A DNA stretch of 64,000 nucleotides, taken from Lachnospiraceae bacterium. Its GTDB lineage: Bacteria; Bacillota; Clostridia; Lachnospirales; Lachnospiraceae. The number at the start of each line of letters is the position of its first letter. The first letter of the stretch is position 1. Under the pieces are notes generated by a model. That model ran no database searches and was not told where the DNA came from. It saw only the letters and a list, made by a program, of their open reading frames with translations. Location of the stretch: contig JAJQBK010000015.1 in assembly GCA_021203305.1 (NCBI GenBank), positions 1 to 64,000 of the forward strand, read 5' to 3'. Of the stretch, positions 9,581 to 18,573 are shown piece after piece. The position numbers and the translations under genes are program-made.

Positions 9581-10291
9581 TCAAAGTCCGCCAAATCTCC
9601 TGACTCTATGATTATATGCGTCGATGGCCTTTTCCAGCTCTTTCTTATCAAAATCAGGCCAGGGAACCTCCGTCACGTAAAGCTCTGAATAGGCCAGCTG
9701 CCACAGCAGAAAATTGGAGATCCGCAATTCCCCGCAGGTGCGAATCATCAGATCCGGGTCCGGCGCATCGCCCGTGTCCAGATAGCCGGCAACCACCGCC
9801 TCCGTAATGTCCTCCGCTTTCAGCCTTCCCTCAGCCGCATCAGCCGCGATCCGCTGCGCCGCCCGGCGAATCTCGTCCCGGCCTCCGTAATTGATGGCGA
9901 CCGTGAAATGCAGCCCGGTGTTGTCTTTGGAAGCCTCCTCCAGCACCGCGATGCTATCCTGAATATCCTGATCCAGCCGGGTTCTGTCGCCGATGATCTT
10001 CACGCACATATTATTCTTCTCAGCCGTTTTCACGCAGGTTTTCATATAATTGCGCAGCAGCTTCATCAGCGCGTCCACCTCATCCTGGGGCCTGGACCAG
10101 TTTTCCGTGGAAAAGGCGTAGACAGTCAGATACTGGACGCCCATTTTATAAGCGGTCTCACAGATGGTCTCCACATTTTTGGCTCCCTGGACATGCCCGG
10201 CGTTCCTTGGAAGCCCCTTTGCTTTGGCCCAGCGGCCGTTGCCATCCAGAATAATGGCAATGTGCCGCGGCACTTTTCTCTCTTCCGGCAT
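9581..10291 (-). CDS. uppS: Undecaprenyl diphosphate synthase (isoprenyl transferase)
   Basis: This cis-prenyltransferase builds the C55 carrier used for peptidoglycan and wall polymers. The family start HIAIILDGNGRWAKAKG contains the catalytic Asp, AFSTENW is present in the middle, and the C-terminal DLMIRTCGELRISNFLLWQ matches the conserved substrate-binding motif. The 236-residue length is typical. AGAGGATTTT precedes the ATG. It is upstream of cdsA and downstream of frr in the same operon. Confidence 0.97.
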   Translation of the reverse strand: MPEERKVPRHIAIILDGNGRWAKAKGLPRNAGHVQGAKNVETICETAYKMGVQYLTVYAFSTENWSRPQDEVDALMKLLRNYMKTCVKTAEKNNMCVKIIGDRTRLDQDIQDSIAVLEEASKDNTGLHFTVAINYGGRDEIRRAAQRIAADAAEGRLKAEDITEAVVAGYLDTGDAPDPDLMIRTCGELRISNFLLWQLAYSELYVTEVPWPDFDKKELEKAIDAYNHRVRRFGGL

Positions 10292-10311
10292 AAAATCCTC
10301 TCAATCGCACA

Positions 10312-10341
10312 AAAGGACACCATGGCAATCGGGTGTCCTTT
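10312..10341. terminator. Hairpin between frr and uppS
   Basis: AAAGGACACC (10312-10321) pairs with GGTGTCCTTT (10332-10341) around a 10-nt loop, giving a 10-bp stem. On the minus strand it follows frr and ends 20 bp before uppS. It may act as a partial terminator or attenuator splitting pyrH-frr from uppS-cdsA. The T-run is short, so full termination is uncertain. Confidence 0.45.
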
Positions 10342-10388
10342 GAGGGAGACGCCATAAAAGCTCATCTCATAACGTCCCCCAATACGCT

Positions 10389-10943
10389 CTATACAGTCAT
10401 GATCTCCTTGACCTTCTCCTCGGTCAGCTTGTCAATTTCTTTGATATATTTGTCCGTCAGCTTCTGCAGCTTCTCCTCCAGGCTCTTCTGCTCATCCTCA
10501 GAAATTTCACTGGCCTTCTGAGCCTTTTTGACAGCGTCATTGCCATCGCGGCGGGTATTCCTCACCGCCACCTTCTGTTCCTCCCCCTTCTTGCGGATAC
10601 TCTTGGAGAGCTCCTTGCGGCGCTCCTCCGTCACCTCCGGGAAAATCAGGCGGATCACAGAACCGTCGTCCATGGGGTTGATGCCGATATCCGAAGTCAT
10701 AATCGCCTTCTTGATGGGTTTGATCAGGGATTTGTCCCAGGGCGCGATCTGAAGAATGCGCGGCTCCGGAATTGTCACGTTGCCAACCTGCTGAATGGGG
10801 GTGGGAACGCCGTAATAATCCACTCTGATTTTATTCAGCACGTTGGGATTGGCCCTGCCGGCCCTGATCGCCGCAAAGTCGCTGACCAGATAATCCACGG
10901 ATTTCTGCATTTTCTCTTCATACGAATTTAATGTTGTGTCCAT
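10389..10943 (-). CDS. frr: Ribosome recycling factor
   Basis: It splits post-termination ribosomes together with EF-G. From the ATG at 10943 the protein is 184 residues, the standard length, with the family features GRANPNVLNKIRVDYYG, PTPIQQVGNVTIPEPR and a charged C-terminal three-helix bundle ending EEKVKEIMTV. GGGAGG lies 7 nt upstream of this ATG. A longer reading frame extends upstream to 11042 but lacks a ribosome site and homology. It is downstream of pyrH, as in most bacteria. Confidence 0.97.
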   Translation of the reverse strand: MDTTLNSYEEKMQKSVDYLVSDFAAIRAGRANPNVLNKIRVDYYGVPTPIQQVGNVTIPEPRILQIAPWDKSLIKPIKKAIMTSDIGINPMDDGSVIRLIFPEVTEERRKELSKSIRKKGEEQKVAVRNTRRDGNDAVKKAQKASEISEDEQKSLEEKLQKLTDKYIKEIDKLTEEKVKEIMTV

Positions 10944-11075
10944 ATTTTCCTCCCGGTTCGCGGGGTCATGCCCGCGTATTTTTATTTCGTGACAGTTTCT
11001 TAAGGCCGCCAAAAAAATGTATCCTCCGGTAGCCGCACTCACACTGTCATTTTTTGTTTTCGTTCTGGGACAGCC

Positions 11076-11771
11076 TTACACAGTCACTTTGGTTCCGCTG
11101 AAATTTCCTTTCACGGTATTGACGATCGAGTTCTCCTCATTTAAGCCAAACACCCACATGGGCATATGATTGTCGCGGGCCAGAATGGAGGCGGTCATAT
11201 CCACCACCTGAAGATTTCTGGCGATGACCTCGTCAATGGTGACCTCGTCATACTTTTTCGCCTCCGGATTTTTGGCCGGATCCGAGTCATACACGCCGTC
11301 AACGGACTTGGCCAGCAGAATCACGTCGGCCTCCACCTCCACGGCTCTGAGCACCACGCCGGTATCCGTGGAAAAATAAGGATGGCCGGTGCCCCCCGCA
11401 AAGAACACAACCATGCCCTTGCCAAAATATTTATTGGCCCGGTCCTTGGAAAACAGCTTGGTGAAGGAACCGCACTCAAAGGGGGTGAGCACCGCGGTTT
11501 TCATTCCCACGGAGCGGAAAATCTCGGAGACATAGATACAGTTCATCACCGTGGCGAGCATGCCGATCTGGTCCGCCTTGGTGCGGTCAATATTCTCCGA
11601 GGTCCGCCCTCTCCAGAAATTGCCGCCTCCGGTGACGACGCCAACCTCGAAGCCCGCATTCACCAGCTCCTTCACCTGCAGCGCCACCTTTCTCACGGTT
11701 TCCTCGTCAAAGCCCGTCCGTTTCTCCCCGGCCAGGGCCTCGCCGCTCAGCTTCAGCATGATTCTTTTCAT
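11076..11771 (-). CDS. pyrH: UMP kinase
   Basis: It phosphorylates UMP to UDP. The amino-acid kinase fold is evident: MKRIMLKLSGEALAG at the N-terminus, VVTGGGNFWRGR, then FFAGGTGHPYFSTDTG and LLAKSVDGVYDSDP. The 231-residue length fits. I prefer the ATG at 11771, which has GGAG 9 nt upstream; an ATG two codons earlier is 3 nt from that site. The upstream neighbours rpsB and tsf, common in other genomes, are absent here; a roughly 210-bp intergenic stretch separates it from the folate operon. Confidence 0.97.
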   Translation of the reverse strand: MKRIMLKLSGEALAGEKRTGFDEETVRKVALQVKELVNAGFEVGVVTGGGNFWRGRTSENIDRTKADQIGMLATVMNCIYVSEIFRSVGMKTAVLTPFECGSFTKLFSKDRANKYFGKGMVVFFAGGTGHPYFSTDTGVVLRAVEVEADVILLAKSVDGVYDSDPAKNPEAKKYDEVTIDEVIARNLQVVDMTASILARDNHMPMWVFGLNEENSIVNTVKGNFSGTKVTV

Positions 11772-11988
11772 AGTCATGGTCTCCTGTTCTTAAATTCACG
11801 GCCTTTTGTCAACGAACATCGGCCCCCGCCATTGACAGGCTCTGATGCCATATGATTTTCCGCGAACAACAATAATTGGGTATAGTCTAGCATAAAAAAG
11901 CAACGCCGAAAAGGGTATTCGCGAAAATTTATTTTTTTCTTATATTTTGATACAAGGGTGCGTCTTTTGCGAAGCAACCCATGGTATC

Positions 11989-12819
11989 TTACCCTTTTGA
12001 CGCTTTAACCATATTCAGAGCCAGCAGCTCCTCCATCGTGCGCTGATTGCCCGGATGGCGCGCGTAGGGCGCGATCTGCGCCATGGGGCGGAGCGCAAAG
12101 TCACGGTTACACATATCCCTGTGAGGGATGGTCAGCGTCTCCGTATCCATGATCACATCCTCAAAAAGCAGGATGTCCATATCCAGAGTGCGGGGGCCCC
12201 AGTGAATTTCCCGTCTGCGGCCATAGTCCGCCTCAATGGCGTGAAGCTTTTGCAGAAGCTCCTGGGGGGTGTACAGAGTCTCAATCTGAACCGCTCCGTT
12301 CAGAAAATCATCCTGCTCCACGCCCCCGTAGGGCTTTGTGACAATCCAGTCCGAGATTTTCACCACGCGAATCAGCGGATCAGACGAAAGCGCTTCCACA
12401 CCGCCCCTCAATATCGCCTCCGAATCCCCCATATTGGAGCCGAGGCCCAGAAAGGCCTGTCGCCAGCCCCGGTGAATGGTGACTGACACATCCGAGAAGG
12501 GCACCGGGATAGGCGCGTGGGGCTTGCTGATCTTCAGATTGATGCTACGGACCAAAGGATACGTCAGCAAAACCTCCCGGGCGCAGTGCTCCGCCGCCGC
12601 CTCAATCAGGTCAAAGCTCTTGGCTTCCATGGCGTTCTTTATAGTCAGCGCCACCTCGCCGTAATGGGTGGACAGGGTCAGATCGTCCGCCGCTCCCGCG
12701 GGACGCAGATCCGTATGTAAAACCGCCGTCACATAAAAAAGCTGTCCCTTTTCCTTTTCCTCCGGGAAGACGCCGTGATAGGCATATATCTCCAGGTCCC
12801 TGATTTCTATCTGATCCAT
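11989..12819 (-). CDS. folK: Bifunctional dihydroneopterin aldolase / HPPK (FolB-FolK fusion)
   Basis: The first domain (about 1-117) is dihydroneopterin aldolase (IEIRDLEIYAYHGVFPEE; KISKPHAPIPVPFSDVSVTI), producing 6-hydroxymethyl-dihydropterin. The second (about 120-276) is HPPK (FLGLGSNMGD; GPRTLDMDILLFED; IPHRDMCNRDFALRPM), pyrophosphorylating that product. The fusion therefore joins consecutive steps. The ATG at 12819 is preceded by GGAAG 6 nt away and gives a clean FolB start. It is the last gene of the folate operon after folP. Confidence 0.95.
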   Translation of the reverse strand: MDQIEIRDLEIYAYHGVFPEEKEKGQLFYVTAVLHTDLRPAGAADDLTLSTHYGEVALTIKNAMEAKSFDLIEAAAEHCAREVLLTYPLVRSINLKISKPHAPIPVPFSDVSVTIHRGWRQAFLGLGSNMGDSEAILRGGVEALSSDPLIRVVKISDWIVTKPYGGVEQDDFLNGAVQIETLYTPQELLQKLHAIEADYGRRREIHWGPRTLDMDILLFEDVIMDTETLTIPHRDMCNRDFALRPMAQIAPYARHPGNQRTMEELLALNMVKASKG

Positions 12820-12959
12820 GTTTTTCTTCCACTCTCCTGCTATCCCGCTTAGTTTCTGCATAGAATCAGAACCTTCGTTTTTACCTGTCCATGCGCTTGT
12901 TTTCGCTTCCGCTCCCATCTATATCCGAAGCTTCGTTTCTTTCCCGGCCGGTTTCTGAT

Positions 12960-13799
12960 TCACCAGCTCCGCAGAATCGCCTCCGTCATACGGATCGTCC
13001 GGGCGCTTTTCTCCGCATCGTGAACCCTGACAAACTGCCAGCCCGCCTCCACCGCCATGACCGTGGTGACAAGGGTGCCCTCCTCCCTCTCATTTGCGGG
13101 GAGGTCAAGGGTCCGTCCGATCACGGATTTTCTGCTGGCGCCCAGAAGCCAGGGATAATCCAGGCCGCCCGCTGCCCGGTCGCTTAAATCCTTCATGTGA
13201 GCCAGCACCCGCAGATTGTGCTCACAGGTCTTGCCAAAGCCCACGCCCGGGTCCAGAATGATTTTGTCCTCTTGAATTCCGGCGCTTTTGGCAATTTCCA
13301 GGGTTATTTTCAAATCGTCAATGATTTCCGGAATCAGGCTCCCGTATTCCGCGGTTTTTCTGTTATGCATCAGACAGCAGGGCACGCCACACTGTGCGAT
13401 CACTTCCGCCATCTGTCCGTTGTCATAGCGCAGCCCCCAGATATCATTGATCATATCCGCCCCTGCCAAAAGTCCCGCCCGGGCCACCCCGGCTTTGTAG
13501 GTGTCCAGAGAGATGGGCAGGTCAAACCGCGCCTTAACCGCCTCTATCACCGGTGCCACCCGCTCAATCTCCTCCTCATCGGACAGCTTTGTGTAACCGG
13601 GCCTGGTGGACTCGCCGCCGATATCCAGAATATCGCAGCCGGACCTTTCCAGCTTCTCCGCCTGGCGCAGGGCGGCGTCCAGCGTATTATAGCTGCCCCC
13701 ATCGGAAAAGGAATCCGGCGTCACATTCAGAATGCCCATAATATAGGTATGCTCTCCGAAGAGGAATTCTTTTTTCCCGATGATCATTTTATTTATCAA
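12960..13799 (-). CDS. folP: Dihydropteroate synthase
   Basis: It condenses p-aminobenzoate with hydroxymethyl-dihydropterin diphosphate and is the sulfonamide target. The motifs are IMGILNVTPDSFSDGG, DIGGESTRPGYTKLSDEEE, DPGVGFGKTCEHNL and GASRKSVIG. Its 279 residues fit the family. The likely start is the TTG at 13799, with GAGG 8 nt upstream; the next ATG at 13787 is too far from that site. It lies between the HD-domain gene and folBK. Confidence 0.96.
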   Translation of the reverse strand: MINKMIIGKKEFLFGEHTYIMGILNVTPDSFSDGGSYNTLDAALRQAEKLERSGCDILDIGGESTRPGYTKLSDEEEIERVAPVIEAVKARFDLPISLDTYKAGVARAGLLAGADMINDIWGLRYDNGQMAEVIAQCGVPCCLMHNRKTAEYGSLIPEIIDDLKITLEIAKSAGIQEDKIILDPGVGFGKTCEHNLRVLAHMKDLSDRAAGGLDYPWLLGASRKSVIGRTLDLPANEREEGTLVTTVMAVEAGWQFVRVHDAEKSARTIRMTEAILRSW

Positions 13800-13981
13800 A
13801 ATAATAACCTCACTTCAGCTTTTGTCCCGCGCTTCTGTACCGGAACATTCCATTTGCAAAGCCGCACTCTTCATTCTCCATCCTGCGCTCCTGCACCGGG
13901 ACATACCTTTTGCGAAGCCGCTCCCTCCATGCCTTCACTCTACCCTCAGTTCTTACTGCTTCAACGGAGTTTGAGCGTTTC

Positions 13982-14464
13982 CTACCACTCAATCCGCCCA
14001 TTCTTTCTCTCCTCGCTCCAGTCGCACTTCTCCGTTGCCGCGCAGCCATAGCAGGCCCGCGACATCTGGTCCGCCCGGGCCAGAAGGCCGTTTAAGGTGC
14101 GCTCCCCCACAAGGCTTTTGTCACTGTGGGTGGCGATGGCGCTGACAATCATGCCGCTCTCCTCCTCACTGTAGCCGCAGTCCGCCAGGATTTCCGGCGC
14201 AAGCTCCGCGCTGACCTCAGCATGAGGCCTGTGCTCTGTGTACTGGACGAACCGCCCGATATCGTGCAGCAGGGCGGCTCCGTAAATGATATCTTTGGAA
14301 AAGCCGTCGTCCTCCTCCATATTTAAAATATAGCCAATCCTGGCCACATCCATAAAATGGGACAGATTGTGTCTGCAAAGCTCGCGTCTCCACTCGCACT
14401 TTGCGTTCATGGACACATATTCCCTGAATTTTGGATGATGAAAAATCTGATTGACCCGATCCAT
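13982..14464 (-). CDS. HD-domain phosphohydrolase in the folate operon
   Basis: This 160-residue protein has an HD metal-phosphohydrolase fold: H32 in the CRHNLSHFMDVAR helix, HD in ALLHDIGRF (about 67-68), and a further His/Asp in IATHSDKS. It starts 2 nt after the folE stop, with GGGGG before the ATG, so it is translationally linked to folE. The context suggests a role in pterin phosphate removal, for example acting on dihydroneopterin phosphates, but the sequence does not prove a substrate. Confidence 0.8.
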   Translation of the reverse strand: MDRVNQIFHHPKFREYVSMNAKCEWRRELCRHNLSHFMDVARIGYILNMEEDDGFSKDIIYGAALLHDIGRFVQYTEHRPHAEVSAELAPEILADCGYSEEESGMIVSAIATHSDKSLVGERTLNGLLARADQMSRACYGCAATEKCDWSEERKNGRIEW

Positions 14465-14466
14465 CT

Positions 14467-15024
14467 TTACCCCCTCGACAGCTGAAAATAAACCGCCTGC
14501 TTCAGGCTCTCGTCCGTCTCAAACACCCCACGGAACGCGTAAGTCACCGTCTGCGTGCCCGGCTTCTGAACGCCCCGCATAGTCATGCACATATGCTCCG
14601 CCTCCAGGCAGACCATCACTCCCTTCGGCGCCAGATGCTCCATAACGGCATCCGCGATCTGGGCGGTCATCTGCTCCTGCAGCTGAGGCCTTCTGGCGTA
14701 CACCTCCACCGTGCGGGCCAGCTTGGACAGGCCCACCACCCTTCCATCCGGGACATAGGCGATATGGGCTTTCCCGTAAAAGGGCAGCAGATGATGCTCG
14801 CACAGGGAATAAAAGGTAATATTCTTTTCCAGCACAAGCTCGCCGCTTTTCGTCCGAAAGGTTTTGTGCAGATGCTCCGCGGCGTCCTGCGTCAGGCCGC
14901 CGCAGATCTCTTCATACATTCTGGCGACCCGGTCGGGCGTCTCCAGAAGCCCCTCCCGGTTCGGGTCCTCGCCGATGCCCTCCAATAATAATATAACTGC
15001 CTGCTTTATTTTTTCCTGATCCAT
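14467..15024 (-). CDS. folE: GTP cyclohydrolase I
   Basis: It opens GTP to form 7,8-dihydroneopterin triphosphate, the first folate step. The motifs are EICGGL, the zinc-binding [41 protein letters not shown] and C-terminal [12 protein letters not shown]. The 185-residue length is standard for FolE1. GGGGGA precedes the ATG. It is followed immediately by the HD gene and preceded by folC. Confidence 0.97.
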   Translation of the reverse strand: MDQEKIKQAVILLLEGIGEDPNREGLLETPDRVARMYEEICGGLTQDAAEHLHKTFRTKSGELVLEKNITFYSLCEHHLLPFYGKAHIAYVPDGRVVGLSKLARTVEVYARRPQLQEQMTAQIADAVMEHLAPKGVMVCLEAEHMCMTMRGVQKPGTQTVTYAFRGVFETDESLKQAVYFQLSRG

Positions 15025-15058
15025 GAAGTCCCCCTGATTTTTTTCTTACAGAAGCTTT

Positions 15059-16471
15059 CTAAAGCTTCCGCTTCTGAAATTCCTGATACGCCCGCTTCAT
15101 TTTTCCCAGATAAGACAGGGAGCCAAAGCACAGGATCGCATCCTCCCTGCCCGCCAGCAGATGAGATAACTCCACCGCTTCCTCCAGGCTTGCGGCGTTG
15201 GTCACCCTTTCATGATACTGCCGGGCCGCCTGCGCCAGCTCCAGGGCGGGCAGGGCTCTCGCATTCTCCGGAGGGGTGATCGTCAGAATATGATCCGCGT
15301 ACCGGGCGGTGCGCGCCAGGATTTTTTCGTATTCCTTATCCTTCAGCACCCCCATTATATAGATAATTCTCTTATTTGTAAAATAAATTTCGATATTCCG
15401 CGCCAGCTTCCCGGCGGCGTCCTCATTATGGGCTCCGTCCAGCACAAACAGAGGATGCTTTCCGATGACCTCCATCCGGCCCGGCCAGCGGGTCCGCTCC
15501 AGCCCGTCATATATGGCCTGGTCTGATATTTTCAAACCCCGGAGCCGCAGCTGCCTGAGACATTCCACCGCCAGGACCGCGTTGTCGATCTGGTGCCTGC
15601 CCGCCAGATGGATTTTCAGCTTTTTCAATTCCCTGTAATCAAACTGCTGAGTTGTCAGGTTCTCGCTGCGGATTTTGGCCTCGGCACTGTCGGCGATGAT
15701 CAGTCTGTCTTCCATCTTCTGCGGATTTGCCTTCGGGCACAGATTTTCTTTTTTTGTCGTTCCTTCCATATCCGTTTCCCTGTCAAAAGCGGATATGTCG
15801 TCCTCCCTCTCAGCCGCCGGTTCACAGCATTTCTCCACTGCTTTCTTTAACTCCGCCATTGCTTCCGGTTTCTGCATGGTCGTTACATAAACCGCCCCCG
15901 GTTTGGCTATTCCCGCTTTTACCGCGGCGATCTCTCCCAGCGTTTTCCCCAGAACGGCCATGTGATCCATGCTGATGGAAGCCCAAACACAGGCGACAGG
16001 ATGCTGAATGATGTTGGTAGCGTCGCCGGCGCCGCCCATGCCCACCTCCAGCACCACATAATCGCAGTTTTTTTCCTGAAAATATAAAAAAGCAAGGGCG
16101 GTCTCCACCTCAAAGGCCGTGGGATGAGGAAAGCCGCGGGAAGTGATTTCCTCACAGGTTTCCTTCATCCGCCCCATATACTCACAGAGATTTTTCTGAG
16201 AGATCATGCGGCCGTTTACACAAAAGCGCTCCCGGTAATCACTGATAGTCGGAGAAGTGTAGGCGCCCACCCGATACCCCGCCGCCTGCAGGATGGAGGC
16301 CAGATACGCCACCGTGGAGCCCTTCCCGTTGGTGCCCGCCACGTGGATAATCCTCAGACTCTCCTGGGGCTGGCCCAGCGCCGCGCACAATCTCTCCATG
16401 CTGTCCAGCCCCAGCACGGAGCCGTACCGGGAAAGAGCTTCTATATATTCCATGGTCTGTCTGTAATTCAT
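15059..16471 (-). CDS. folC: Bifunctional folylpolyglutamate synthase / dihydrofolate synthase
   Basis: This Mur-ligase family enzyme adds glutamate to dihydropteroate or folates. GTNGKGST is the P-loop (about residue 48), followed by VLEVGMGGAGDATN, SISMDHMAVLG and FVLDGAHNEDA. The central region (about 235-290) contains a low-complexity acidic stretch not seen in short homologues. I start at ATG 16471 because GGAGG lies 8 nt upstream; the frame stays open to 16549 but without support. It is the first gene of the folate operon, with a promoter at 16684-16711. Confidence 0.93.
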   Translation of the reverse strand: MNYRQTMEYIEALSRYGSVLGLDSMERLCAALGQPQESLRIIHVAGTNGKGSTVAYLASILQAAGYRVGAYTSPTISDYRERFCVNGRMISQKNLCEYMGRMKETCEEITSRGFPHPTAFEVETALAFLYFQEKNCDYVVLEVGMGGAGDATNIIQHPVACVWASISMDHMAVLGKTLGEIAAVKAGIAKPGAVYVTTMQKPEAMAELKKAVEKCCEPAAEREDDISAFDRETDMEGTTKKENLCPKANPQKMEDRLIIADSAEAKIRSENLTTQQFDYRELKKLKIHLAGRHQIDNAVLAVECLRQLRLRGLKISDQAIYDGLERTRWPGRMEVIGKHPLFVLDGAHNEDAAGKLARNIEIYFTNKRIIYIMGVLKDKEYEKILARTARYADHILTITPPENARALPALELAQAARQYHERVTNAASLEEAVELSHLLAGREDAILCFGSLSYLGKMKRAYQEFQKRKL

Positions 16472-16520
16472 ACTGTCTGCCTCCGAAGCGCGCTTCGCCG
16501 CTTTCATCCTGTCCTGACAC

Positions 16521-16646
16521 TTTTCACAGTTTCCTGTAAGCGGTTCCAATGATTCTTCTTATTTTTCACTGTCCCCTGTGAGCAGCTCCAGCGCTTCTTC
16601 TTATTTTTCACAGCTCCTTGTGACCAGCTCCAATGATTCTGCTTGT
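16521..16646. repeat. 42-bp tandem repeat, three degenerate copies
   Basis: Copies begin at about 16521, 16563 and 16605, each opening with TTTTCAC and carrying CAGCTCCAATGATTCT-like sequence. The period is exactly 42 bp with substitutions between copies. They lie in the folC 5' leader between its promoter and its start, on the untranslated side. There is no spacer, so this is not a CRISPR array. Confidence 0.7.
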
Positions 16647-16683
16647 GAATTCAAACCCACTGTGAATGGTAACAACGAATTTC

Positions 16684-16711
16684 AGTTTAGCACAGCTTCA
16701 CAAATTTGCAA
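16684..16711 (-). promoter_or_regulatory. Putative folC operon promoter
   Basis: On the minus strand TTGCAA (16706-16711) and TAAACT (16684-16689) are separated by 16 bp. This is the best match upstream of folC and would give a leader of about 200 nt that includes the 42-bp repeats and a CACTGTGAATGGTAACAA motif. Confidence 0.45.
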
Positions 16712-16776
16712 GGGGACATTTTCAAAAACGCCTGACAGTTCCTTGCCGCGGATGAAAACATTTTTATTTTTTCATT

Positions 16777-16805
16777 GAATCCTGAAACCGATTTTGCTAT
16801 ACTAC
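16777..16805 (+). promoter_or_regulatory. Promoter of the nitroreductase gene
   Basis: TTGAAT (16777-16782), a 17-bp spacer and TATACT (16800-16805) lie about 95 bp upstream of the nitroreductase ATG. The spacing is ideal and no gene lies between. Confidence 0.6.
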
Positions 16806-16901
16806 AGAAAGATAAAAACAGATACGGCAGCAATATCGCGGCGGAGAAAGGCCGATGCCTATCCCTAGGTCCGCGGCATTACAAAGAAGGAGGACAATCT
16901 T

Positions 16902-17444
16902 ATGGAGGTAAAAGAATGCCTGAAAACCAGGCGCAGCGTCCGTCAGTTCGCCGACAGGGAAGTTGATCCGAAGCTGATCGAGGACATCATCGATACCGTC
17001 AGCTACTCTCCCAGCTGGAAGAACACCCAGATCACCCGCTACGCGGCGGTGACCGGGGAGCTGAAGGACCGCATTGCGGCGGAGTGCACCGGACAGTATT
17101 CACATAACGGCGACATTATCAGAAGCGCCCCTGTGCTGATGGTACAGTATTTCATTACAAAACGGAGCGGCTTTGAGCGGGACGGCTCCTATTCCACCAA
17201 AAAGGAAGGCGCCTGGCAGATGTACGACGCGGGGATCAGCGCCGGAGCCTTCTGCAGCGCGGCTTACGATGCCGGGCTTGCCACCGTGATTCTCGGAATC
17301 TTTGATTACGATAAGACCGCCGAGCTGCTTGGCCTGGACGAGACGAAGGAGGTGGCTGTCCTGATTCCTCTCGGCTACGCCGTCGAGACGCCCGCGGTTC
17401 CCCGCAAGAAGGGTGTTTCTGATTTGCTGACATTCCTGTCATGA
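16902..17444 (+). CDS. Nitroreductase family protein
   Basis: This is an FMN-dependent oxidoreductase of the NADH-oxidase/nitroreductase fold. The N-terminal FMN-binding stretch KTRRSVRQFADREVD and SYSPSWKNTQ are typical, with AGAFCSAAYDAGLAT for the dimer core and VLIPLGYAVE near the end. At 180 residues it is a compact single-domain form. AAGGAGG precedes the ATG. The physiological substrate cannot be read from the sequence. It is followed by a terminator hairpin and then pyrB. Confidence 0.9.
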   Translation: MEVKECLKTRRSVRQFADREVDPKLIEDIIDTVSYSPSWKNTQITRYAAVTGELKDRIAAECTGQYSHNGDIIRSAPVLMVQYFITKRSGFERDGSYSTKKEGAWQMYDAGISAGAFCSAAYDAGLATVILGIFDYDKTAELLGLDETKEVAVLIPLGYAVETPAVPRKKGVSDLLTFLS

Positions 17445-17450
17445 TAATAA

Positions 17451-17484
17451 AAGGATCGTAGTTTTCCCTACGGTCCTTTCTTTT
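17451..17484 (+). terminator. Rho-independent terminator or pyrB leader attenuator
   Basis: AAGGATCGTAG (17451-17461) pairs with CTACGGTCCTT (one G-T wobble) around a TTTTCC loop, followed by TCTTTT. It ends the nitroreductase message. Because it also sits about 30 bp before pyrB, an attenuation role for pyrB cannot be excluded. Confidence 0.75.
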
Positions 17485-17513
17485 CGGCCAAAAAATAAAG
17501 GAGTATGAAAAAA

Positions 17514-18428
17514 ATGCGACATCTGATGAAACCTCTGGACTTTTCCGTTGAAGAGCTGGAGCAGCTCTTCGACCTGGCGGACGACATTCAGAAAAACCGG
17601 GCCAAATACGCTCACGCCTGCGACGGCAAAATTCTGGCCACCTGCTTTTATGAGCCCTCCACCCGGACACGCTTAAGCTTTGAGTCCGCCATGCTCTCCC
17701 TGGGCGGGCAGGTGCTGGGCTTTGCCTCCGCCGACTCCTCCTCCGCCGCCAAGGGCGAGAGTGTGGCGGACACCATCCGCACGGTCTCCTGCTTTGCCGA
17801 CATCTGCGCCATGCGCCACCCCAAGGAGGGCGCGCCCATGGTGGCCGCGTCCAAATCCAGGATTCCGGTGATCAACGCCGGGGACGGCGGCCATGAGCAT
17901 CCCACGCAGACGCTGACCGATCTTCTGACCATCCGCACCCTGAAAGGCCGGTTAAATAATTTCACCATCGGCTTCTGCGGCGATTTAAAATTCGGCCGCA
18001 CCGTTCACTCTCTGGTGCACGCCCTGATGCGTTATGACAACATTCGATTTGTGTTTATTTCCCCGGAGGAGCTGCGCATCCCCAGCTATGTGCGGGAGGA
18101 GCTCAAGGACCAGGGTATTCCCTTTGAGGAAGTGATCGACCTGGAAGCCGCCATCGGCGGCCTGGACCTTCTGTATATGACCCGCGTGCAGAGAGAGCGT
18201 TTTTTCAATGAAGAGGATTATGTACGCCTGAAGGACTTCTATATTTTAACCAAAGCAAAAATGAAAAAAGCCCGCCCGGACATGCTGGTGCTTCATCCCC
18301 TGCCCCGTGTCAACGAAATTTCCGTGGAGGTGGACGACGACCCAAGGGCGGTATATTTCGACCAGGTGCAGTACGGTCGGTATGTGCGCATGGCGCTGAT
18401 TTTGACGCTCTTGGAGATTCATGTGTGA
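17514..18428 (+). CDS. pyrB: Aspartate carbamoyltransferase catalytic chain
   Basis: It forms carbamoyl-aspartate in pyrimidine synthesis. The carbamoyl-phosphate loop [16 protein letters not shown], the 80s-type [21 protein letters not shown] and [10 protein letters not shown] are all present. I place the start at 17514: GGAG is 10 nt upstream, whereas the in-frame ATG at 17505 is 1 nt from it. That gives 304 residues beginning [10 protein letters not shown], matching the family. The partner pyrI follows after 145 bp. Confidence 0.96.
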   Translation: MRHLMKPLDFSVEELEQLFDLADDIQKNRAKYAHACDGKILATCFYEPSTRTRLSFESAMLSLGGQVLGFASADSSSAAKGESVADTIRTVSCFADICAMRHPKEGAPMVAASKSRIPVINAGDGGHEHPTQTLTDLLTIRTLKGRLNNFTIGFCGDLKFGRTVHSLVHALMRYDNIRFVFISPEELRIPSYVREELKDQGIPFEEVIDLEAAIGGLDLLYMTRVQRERFFNEEDYVRLKDFYILTKAKMKKARPDMLVLHPLPRVNEISVEVDDDPRAVYFDQVQYGRYVRMALILTLLEIHV

Positions 18429-18475
18429 TTACAAGCGAAACAGGTTCGCCCATCTAATATGAAAAAAAGGCACAC

Positions 18476-18545
18476 AATCGCGCGAAAAAAGCCGCTTACG
18501 CGGCCCGCGATCACCTTGACAGTAAATGGCATAAAATTGTATACC
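18476..18545 (+). promoter_or_regulatory. Structured pyrB-pyrI spacer with a possible internal promoter
   Basis: The 145-bp spacer contains a nested hairpin: ATCGCG outer arms around GCCGC-TTAC-GCGGC (about 18476-18511). Directly after it are TTGACA (18516-18521), an 18-bp gap and TATACC (18540-18545). The hairpin may be a processing or attenuation site, and pyrI may have its own weak promoter. Both are inferences. Confidence 0.35.
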
Positions 18546-18573
18546 GTAAATAAATAGTAGGAGACTCGTATCA

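Noticed and set aside
16472..16720. Tetrahydrofolate riboswitch upstream of folC
   Set aside because: The conserved core was not found; the leader is occupied by 42-bp repeats.
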